Source: JBBBNV01 sp037137075
GTDB taxonomy: Bacteria; Bacillota; Bacilli; Paenibacillales; NBRC-103111
Assembly: GCF_037137075.1 (NCBI RefSeq)
Contig: NZ_JBBBNV010000001.1
Location: 248,001 to 312,000 of the forward strand
Length of the DNA: 64,000 nucleotides
Direction of reading: 5' to 3'
The notes under the pieces were generated by a model. The model did not search any database and was not told where the DNA came from. It saw only the letters and a program-made list of their open reading frames with translations. Within the stretch, counting starts at the first letter, position 1; the number at the start of each line of letters is the position of its first letter. Positions 59,415-64,000 of this stretch are shown in pieces. Position numbers and translations under genes: made by a program.

Positions 59415-60323
59415 TTACACAATCTGCTTACTGGCAAACCGTTCATCTGCGTTGAACCAATAGAACCAGCCGGCGGGATGCTCCCGGATTACCCGCTCCA
59501 GCCAGCGGTTCAGGCTGTTGGTGGCCGTTTCCCGCTCATGCGTGGCGAATTCTCTATTCAAGAATCGGGGCTGTTCAAAAATAAGGCGGTGCCGGAACAT
59601 ACGGTTCCGGTAGCCGTGACACGGAATGACCGGGGCCTCTTCCGCCAGTGCCAGCATAGCCGTTCCGCCGGGAGAACGGGAGCGTTTGCCGAAAAACTCG
59701 GCCTCCGGAAACGCCTCCCGGTAAAAATCACCTAGCAAAAACACAACCCCTCCAGCCTGCAGGTGCTTTCGCAGCGTCCGAACCAGCTCCAGCGGCGGCG
59801 TATGGTCATAATCGAGCCCCCGGCAGCCAAACGACCCAAACTGCTCATAGATCGGCCTCAGCTCAGGACTGCCTGCTGTTACCACAGTCATGCAGGAGTA
59901 GCGGCGCGTTAGCAGCAAATAGTAATAAAAGAAATTGCCGGAATGCGGCGCGAAAACGATGGCTCCCTTCCCCTGAGTGAGGGCATCCTGCAAATGATGC
60001 TCCCCTTCGGTACGAATCCGTTCCGGGCACAGACCCGGCTGGCCCGCCTGGCTTTCAAGCAGCAGCTCATAAAGCGTAACGGCCAGATTCAGGAAGTAGT
60101 CCTTCTCAATCTCCTTCAATTTCCAGGAATGACGCAGCTCGAGCAGCTCCGTCAGGTTGCGCCGGATGCGTTCCTTGATTTGTCGACCTGCGAACGTATA
60201 CAGCAGTCTGGCGATCGTCCAGCACATACCGAAAGCAATCGGCTTCGGCATGAAGCCCGCTGCTGCCGCAGCAAACCGAATCCCTCTGCCGCCCTGCGTC
60301 AGCTGTCCTATCCAATTGTACAT
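59415..60323 (-). CDS. HtrB/LpxL-like lysophospholipid acyltransferase family protein
   Basis: 302 residues of the lipid A acyltransferase (LABLAT) family: an N-terminal amphipathic and membrane region, then the core KGAIVFAPHSGNFFYYYLL (His-x4 motif), a VVFLLGDFYREAFPEAEFFG segment, and SPGGTAMLALAEEAPVIPC. In LpxL-type enzymes the catalytic His is followed four residues later by Glu or Asp (HX4D/E); here that position is Phe (HSGNFF). It follows an OlsB-like gene by 24 bp on the same strand. A Gram-positive has no lipid A, so an O-acylation role in an amino-acid lipid is suggested. Confidence 0.82.
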   Translation of the reverse strand: MYNWIGQLTQGGRGIRFAAAAAGFMPKPIAFGMCWTIARLLYTFAGRQIKERIRRNLTELLELRHSWKLKEIEKDYFLNLAVTLYELLLESQAGQPGLCPERIRTEGEHHLQDALTQGKGAIVFAPHSGNFFYYYLLLTRRYSCMTVVTAGSPELRPIYEQFGSFGCRGLDYDHTPPLELVRTLRKHLQAGGVVFLLGDFYREAFPEAEFFGKRSRSPGGTAMLALAEEAPVIPCHGYRNRMFRHRLIFEQPRFLNREFATHERETATNSLNRWLERVIREHPAGWFYWFNADERFASKQIV

Positions 60324-60347
60324 CGCGTCTCCTCCTGATCGCGGCCA

Positions 60348-61121
60348 TTAGCCGTGTCCCAAGAAATGGCGGCGATAGCGGCGGGCGAGACGGGGCTTCT
60401 CAAGGACGATAAAGAAGTCCACCGTATTAAAAATCCGATCGTAAGCGGGATCGCCGCCAATCTCCGCACCTAGCCATTGATAGCCCTTCATCAGCGGCGG
60501 CAGCTTCCGGAAAACCTCCTTCTCTCCCGGAAGCTCATCCAGCAGCTGCAGCCCGCCAATCCGGTGAGAAGGCAGCGGAATTACTCCGTAGCTGTATGAA
60601 ATCATATTTTTGCGGTGCAGAAATGTATACATTTCATTCAAATCGGCCTGGTACTGAAAATGTACACTGGCGCAGCCGATTAAATAGTGCAGATGATGCT
60701 GGCTGATGTAGTCGGCAATCCCTTCCCACAACAGCTGAATGGCCCTGCCGTTCCGATAGGCCGGGGCAACGCAGCTTCGGCCCAATTCCAGAGCGTCGGG
60801 CTTGTATTCGTCGAAGCCGCTCAAATCAAATTCGCTTTCCGAGTAAAAGCCGCGGCTCCCCGCCGCGCGTTCGCCGGGCAAAAGCCGGTACGTGCCTACA
60901 CAATCGCCGCTTAGCAAATCCTGCACAATCAGATGATCGCATATCTCATCGTATTCATCCTGTTCCAGTCCGCTGTCGTTCATCAGACGGAAGTTTTTTT
61001 CCTCCACGGCAAAGACCTCATAGCGCAGCCGCAGCGCCTGCTCGATTTCCGCAGAAGTCCGGGCCAGCTTGACTGCCAAGGGGGAGGAGGTTAAACCGAC
61101 TTGCTCTGCTGTCAGATTCAT
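60348..61121 (-). CDS. OlsB-like GNAT N-acyltransferase
   Basis: 257 residues, acetyltransferase family 5 (OlsB/hemolysin-related type). Family motifs are clear: LRYEVFAVEEK, DEYDEICDHLIVQD, VGTYRLLPGE, FYSESEFDLSGF, LELGRSCVAPAYRN, IGCASVHFQY and GGDPAYDRIFNTVDFF. OlsB transfers a 3-hydroxyacyl group from ACP to ornithine in ornithine-lipid synthesis. The ATG at 61121 is preceded by GAGGTG; the longer upstream frame lacks similarity. The neighbouring HtrB-like gene could supply the second acylation, the OlsA step. The amino-acid substrate is inferred from the family. Confidence 0.87.
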   Translation of the reverse strand: MNLTAEQVGLTSSPLAVKLARTSAEIEQALRLRYEVFAVEEKNFRLMNDSGLEQDEYDEICDHLIVQDLLSGDCVGTYRLLPGERAAGSRGFYSESEFDLSGFDEYKPDALELGRSCVAPAYRNGRAIQLLWEGIADYISQHHLHYLIGCASVHFQYQADLNEMYTFLHRKNMISYSYGVIPLPSHRIGGLQLLDELPGEKEVFRKLPPLMKGYQWLGAEIGGDPAYDRIFNTVDFFIVLEKPRLARRYRRHFLGHG

Positions 61122-61217
61122 AGGGCACCTCGCCTTTCGTTTGAGAGCTCTTACTCTCACAGCATAGCAGTCAATGATTAAGGCGGCGTTTGCTGGCTGT
61201 TAAGGTTTTGTAAGCCC

Positions 61218-61919
61218 CTATAGCTGCAGCCACCAATACAGCGGCAGAACCAGAACGGATGTAATGATTGCCGCAAGCCCCATGGCGAAGCCGCTTACGC
61301 CCCCTTGAAGCTCGGATTCGCGAATCACCCGGGATGTCCCGATACCATGCGCCGCTGTTCCCACCGCCGATCCGATTGCGATATCCTCCCGTACACCCGC
61401 CAAACGCAGCAATGCGGGTCCAATCATACTTCCCAGCAATCCGGTAAGCACCGTCATGACTGCCGCCAGTCCCGGTAAACCGCCGAACAGCTTCGTCAGC
61501 TCAATCGATACCGGTGCCGTCACTGATTTAGCCAATACGGACAGCATAATATTTTGGGGGCCACCAAGCATCCAGACGAGGCCTGCCGAAACGACAATTC
61601 CGCATAGCGAACCGATCGTGATGCCGCTGCATATGGCCAAGGCATAACGTTTGATGCGAGCGGCATTTTTGTAGAGCGGCACAGCCAGAGCAACGGTCGC
61701 CGGTCCAAGCAGCAGTGTAAGCGCCTCTCCGCCCGGCCGGTACGCTTCATAGGGAACTCCGCCGAATAAGATGAGCCCGATTAACAACAGCGAGGTTACA
61801 AACAACGGGTGGAGCCAAGGCCAGCGCTTGTTGAGCAGCTGCGCCGCCGTATAAGCGAGAATCGTGGCGCATAAACCGAACAACGGATCATTCAACCAGA
61901 CGGAATTAGCTTCGGTCAA
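61218..61919 (-). CDS. lrgB: LrgB family membrane protein
   Basis: 233 residues, about seven membrane helices, LrgB/CidB family: NDPLFGLCATILAYTAAQLL at the N-terminus, the conserved PLYKNAARIKRY, SVTAPVSIELTKLFGG and GTAAHGIGTSR segments. It works with LrgA, the gene immediately upstream (14-bp overlap). LrgAB/CidAB proteins are linked to murein hydrolase control and, in some species, pyruvate transport. No LytSR two-component genes are in the window. Confidence 0.93.
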   Translation of the reverse strand: MTEANSVWLNDPLFGLCATILAYTAAQLLNKRWPWLHPLFVTSLLLIGLILFGGVPYEAYRPGGEALTLLLGPATVALAVPLYKNAARIKRYALAICSGITIGSLCGIVVSAGLVWMLGGPQNIMLSVLAKSVTAPVSIELTKLFGGLPGLAAVMTVLTGLLGSMIGPALLRLAGVREDIAIGSAVGTAAHGIGTSRVIRESELQGGVSGFAMGLAAIITSVLVLPLYWWLQL

Positions 61920-62271
61920 GCTGTTCTCCCCCTTCCTTCCGGCGGCCCATTACCCATTGAACCGTCCACCCTGTCACCAGCAGGACCAGAATCGAGCCGG
62001 CAACCAAACTGCCCGCAAGCGGGATAAGATGCTGTCCAATCAGCGGGGCCATTGCAATGGTGCCTACAATCAGTGGCGCAAACAAAACCATCATATGCTT
62101 CATCAGGAACTGGGCGCTCTCCTCCACCCACTCCAGCTTGACCCACTTCATAAACAAGGCGATAGTCAGCAGAATAAGTCCGATAATGCCGGAGGGCAGC
62201 GGAAGCCCCACCACTTCATGAAGCAGCATTCCCATTAAATAGAAGCCGCAGAGCACTGAAAATCCAATCAT
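61906..62271 (-). CDS. lrgA: CidA/LrgA family holin-like protein
   Basis: 121 residues with four membrane helices: GFYLMGMLLHEVVGLPLPSGIIGLILLTIAL, then VEESAQFLMKHMMVLFAPLIVG with the typical FAPxxVG motif. It has the LrgA/CidA holin-like topology with a charged C-terminal tail. Its 3' end overlaps lrgB, giving one operon. In Staphylococcus this family modulates cell lysis and pyruvate uptake; the role here is inferred. Confidence 0.92.
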   Translation of the reverse strand: MIGFSVLCGFYLMGMLLHEVVGLPLPSGIIGLILLTIALFMKWVKLEWVEESAQFLMKHMMVLFAPLIVGTIAMAPLIGQHLIPLAGSLVAGSILVLLVTGWTVQWVMGRRKEGGEQLDRS

Positions 62272-62440
62272 GAGGTATCCCCTTTTTGCGCAAAATGATG
62301 TAGAAAAACTGAAAACCGCAGCTCCAAGTATAGCATAGTTTCAAACCGCACCAGTTCATTTGGGCTAAAACTGCAACCCCCGCGCCGGCTGCTGCGTAAT
62401 GCATGATGAAACACTTGCCAAATAAAGGAGCCGATAAAAA

Positions 62441-62755
62441 ATGATTATTACCACCACCCCGACCATTCAAGGGAAGACGATTACGTCCTATCAGGGCATT
62501 GTTAATGGCGAAGCTATCATGGGCGCGAATATCGTCCGCGATTTGTTCGCTTCCATTACTGACATTGTCGGCGGCCGCTCCGGCGCTTACGAGCAAAAGC
62601 TGAAGGAAGCCCGTGAAATCGCCATTGAAGAGATGTCCAATCAAGCCCGCCGGCTGGGAGGCAACGCGGTCGTCGGTGTAGATATCGATTATGAGGTTAT
62701 CCGTGACGGCATGCTGATGGTTGCCGTAAGCGGCACGGCCGTGGTTACCGACTAA
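62441..62755 (+). CDS. YbjQ family protein
   Basis: 104 residues, YbjQ/UPF0145 fold (heavy-metal-binding-like pentamer): MIITTTPTIQGKTITSYQGIVNGEAIMGANIVRD, RSGAYEQKLKEAREIAIEEM and NAVVGVDIDYEVI, all family hallmarks. Its physiological function is unknown. AAAGGAG precedes the ATG. It is single and divergent from lrgA. Confidence 0.93.
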   Translation: MIITTTPTIQGKTITSYQGIVNGEAIMGANIVRDLFASITDIVGGRSGAYEQKLKEAREIAIEEMSNQARRLGGNAVVGVDIDYEVIRDGMLMVAVSGTAVVTD

Positions 62756-62785
62756 CTGCTGATCAGCAGCTGTGGTCGACCGACC

Positions 62786-62809
62786 GCCGTCATGCAATGA
62801 AACACCGAC
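62786..62809 (+). repeat. Dispersed intergenic repeat, copy B
   Basis: GCCGTCATGCAAT followed by GAAACACCGAC, in the spacer after ybjQ. It is the closest copy to the consensus. Confidence 0.5.
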
Positions 62810-62967
62810 CGCTGGAATCTGCGCGCGATGCGGAAATTAGCCGGGCAAGCACCGTCTCATTCTTCAGCCTCAACAAGTGCATAAATGGCTGCAAAATCAG
62901 CCATCTTAGTATTCGGGCTCTCCGATGAGCCGTATACTACATTAACCATCTTGAGGAGGATTACCGA

Positions 62968-63198
62968 ATGGCGAAGCCGGATAACCGCGCTGACAACGTA
63001 GCAAAGCTGAAAGATTCCATTGATAATACGCTTGCCAACCTGAACGAAGCCAAGGATTACCTTGACGAACATGCCGATGAAATCTCATCGCAGGAATTAT
63101 CGGCCATTCAGGACAAAAACGCCCGCCGGAAAGAAAGCATTGAAGGCTTCCGCAGTGAAATAGCCGACGAGGCCCAGGCTCAGCAGGACGCCGATTAA
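62968..63198 (+). CDS. tlp: Small acid-soluble spore protein Tlp
   Basis: 76 residues, Tlp (thioredoxin-like, minor SASP) family: MAKPDNRADNVAKLKDSIDNTLANLNEAKDYL, then IQDKNARRKESIEGFRSEIADE. The hydrophilic, helical, Lys/Glu-rich make-up is typical. Tlp is made in the forespore under SigG in B. subtilis and degraded during germination. A TATACTA (62933-62939) with a GTAT 24 bp upstream is compatible with a SigF/SigG promoter. GAGGAGG lies before the ATG, and a terminator follows. Confidence 0.92.
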   Translation: MAKPDNRADNVAKLKDSIDNTLANLNEAKDYLDEHADEISSQELSAIQDKNARRKESIEGFRSEIADEAQAQQDAD

Positions 63199-63247
63199 TT
63201 CAGGCTCTCCGCTGATAGGCCGCATAAAAAGTAAAAGTAAGCCCTGG

Positions 63248-63282
63248 AGCCGGACCTGTACAATGCAGGATCGGCTTTTTTT
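63248..63282 (+). terminator. Terminator of tlp
   Basis: AGCCGGACCTG pairs with CAGGATCGGCT (two internal mismatches) across a 7-nt loop, followed by seven T's. Confidence 0.75.
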
Positions 63283-63402
63283 GTTAGACTGACGATAGCA
63301 TTCGTAATCTACGCGGTATATCAAGTTGCAACAATTAGGGCCGCCTAATGTTAATCACCTTCATTTTTCACCTGCTAACCTGCCCGCTCTTCCGTTGTAT
63401 AG

Positions 63403-63490
63403 AAAAAACCGCCTCCCGGATTTGAACCGCGCCCCGCCGGTTAGACACAATCTAACGATGGGAGATGCGGATTAATCAGGGAAGGCGGCC
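63403..63490 (-). terminator. Large structured terminator downstream of rnz, tRNA-like
   Basis: On the minus strand GCCGCCT pairs with AGGCGGT as a 7-bp end stem and is followed by T's. Inside lie a GTTAG/CTAAC hairpin with a 7-nt loop and a GGTTCAAATCC segment like a T-arm. No D-arm or CCA is recognisable, so I call it a terminator, not a tRNA. Confidence 0.55.
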
Positions 63491-63634
63491 TCTTTGTTAG
63501 GCGCCGTACACAGCTAGCAGCACACTGATAAGACGCTGCGTGATGGCAATCCAGGATGCTTGCTTTTGCAAAGCCGCTCCTTGCCCTCTGGCGCCGGGTA
63601 CAGCATTTTATAACCTTGCAAGCTTTTTACGTGC

Positions 63635-64000
63635 TCAAATATCAAACTGGCTAAAATCATGCGCCAGCTCCGTGTTGCCGAATACCTGCTTCGCATCCAG
63701 CAGCAGCTGCTCATGCCCCTCCTCCTGATAACGCGAGCTGATATGCGTCAGTATAAGCCGCTTTACGCCGCTTACATGCGCCGTCTGAGCCGCTTCAAGG
63801 CTGGTAGCATGGTAATAAGCTTCCGCCAGATGAGGCAGCTCTGCGCCGAACGTAGCCTCATGAACAAGCACATCCGCCTGCTGAGCAAGCCGCTCCGCCG
63901 CCTCGCAGCGCCGGGTATCGCCCAGAATGGCAACTACCTTGCCCGGAATAGGCTTACCGACAAATTCGCGGCTCGTCAGCACACGCCCGTCCTCCAGCAC
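63635..64000 (-). CDS. rnz: Ribonuclease Z, C-terminal part (window edge)
   Basis: 121 residues, the C-terminal third of RNase Z, cut off by the window end, so the N-terminus lies beyond 64000. Motifs are LGDTRRCEAAERLAQQADVLVHEATFGAEL (zinc ligand Asp region and the HEAT motif) and LILTHISSRYQ with the late His ligand. RNase Z trims tRNA 3' ends. The structured terminator at 63403-63490 lies about 145 bp downstream. Confidence 0.93.
   Translation of the reverse strand: MLEDGRVLTSREFVGKPIPGKVVAILGDTRRCEAAERLAQQADVLVHEATFGAELPHLAEAYYHATSLEAAQTAHVSGVKRLILTHISSRYQEEGHEQLLLDAKQVFGNTELAHDFSQFDI

Noticed and set aside
63403..63490. tRNA gene downstream of rnz
   Set aside because: Acceptor-, anticodon- and T-arm-like parts exist, but no D-arm, no GG in a D-loop and no CCA; a terminator explains the T-run.
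1..64000. CRISPR arrays, insertion sequences, prophage genes, rRNA
   Set aside because: No direct-repeat arrays with spacers, no transposase or integrase motifs, and no rRNA sequence recognised anywhere in the window.

Overview
The window comes from a high-GC, endospore-forming Firmicute, most likely Paenibacillus or a close relative. Evidence: a Tlp small acid-soluble spore protein, KapB, a YheC/D-type spore-coat ATP-grasp protein, the MrfA/MrfB pair, YtoP, YkpA- and YfmR-type ABC-F proteins, YkkC/YkkD, SufU, a T-box leader, and AGGAGG ribosome-binding sites with frequent TTG/GTG starts. About four fifths of the genes lie on the minus strand. I see no insertion sequence, integrase, rRNA, tRNA or CRISPR array.

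Layout. 0-9.6 kb: a 5'-truncated DUF4256 gene, the mitomycin-repair pair mrfB/mrfA with an extra 58-codon ORF between them, a TIGR01777 epimerase, an XRE/MmyB-type regulator divergent from a FabF-type ketosynthase, then folA and thyA. 9.8-20.7 kb: a nine-gene minus-strand catabolic cluster (CocE/NonD hydrolase, isochorismatase-like hydrolase, cupin, amidase, FAH-family hydrolase, creatininase-family amidohydrolase, FAD-linked oxidase, CodA-like deaminase, solute-binding lipoprotein) divergent from an Lrp/AsnC regulator. It reads as a pathway that takes up a nitrogen-containing, probably cyclic, compound and dismantles its C-N bonds. 21.3-35.2 kb: mostly housekeeping (PurT, MoxR/VWA pair, YtoP, KapB, YheC/D protein, thioredoxin, two ABC-F ATPases, ASCH protein, a membrane protein, a Dabb protein).

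35.2-50.3 kb holds a Gram-positive Tad (type IVb) pilus locus: CpaE-, CpaF/TadA-, TadB- and TadC-like proteins, a Flp pilin, three TadE/TadG-like proteins, a prepilin peptidase and an FHA-domain membrane protein at the operon's end. Just upstream lies a Ser/Thr kinase fused to a CpaE/MinD-like ATPase module, preceded by an NlpC/P60 hydrolase with an SH3-like part. Kinase and FHA protein bracket the pilus genes, which suggests phosphorylation-controlled assembly; the NlpC/P60 protein could open peptidoglycan for it.

50.3-64 kb: threonine dehydratase behind a T-box (specifier read as Ile AUC), an RlmM-like methyltransferase/ABC ATPase/cyclic-phosphate receiver set, DNA-repair genes nfo and fpg/mutM, a lone sufU, a TetR-controlled YkkCD-type SMR pair, an OlsB-like N-acyltransferase with an HtrB-like acyltransferase (a possible amino-acid lipid pathway), lrgAB, ybjQ, tlp and the 3' end of rnz. 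Noncoding points of interest are a dispersed intergenic repeat (core GCCGTCATGC...GAAACACCG), tandem micro-repeats in operon spacers, a palindromic 21-bp repeat pair, and several apparent single-base frameshifts near gene starts.
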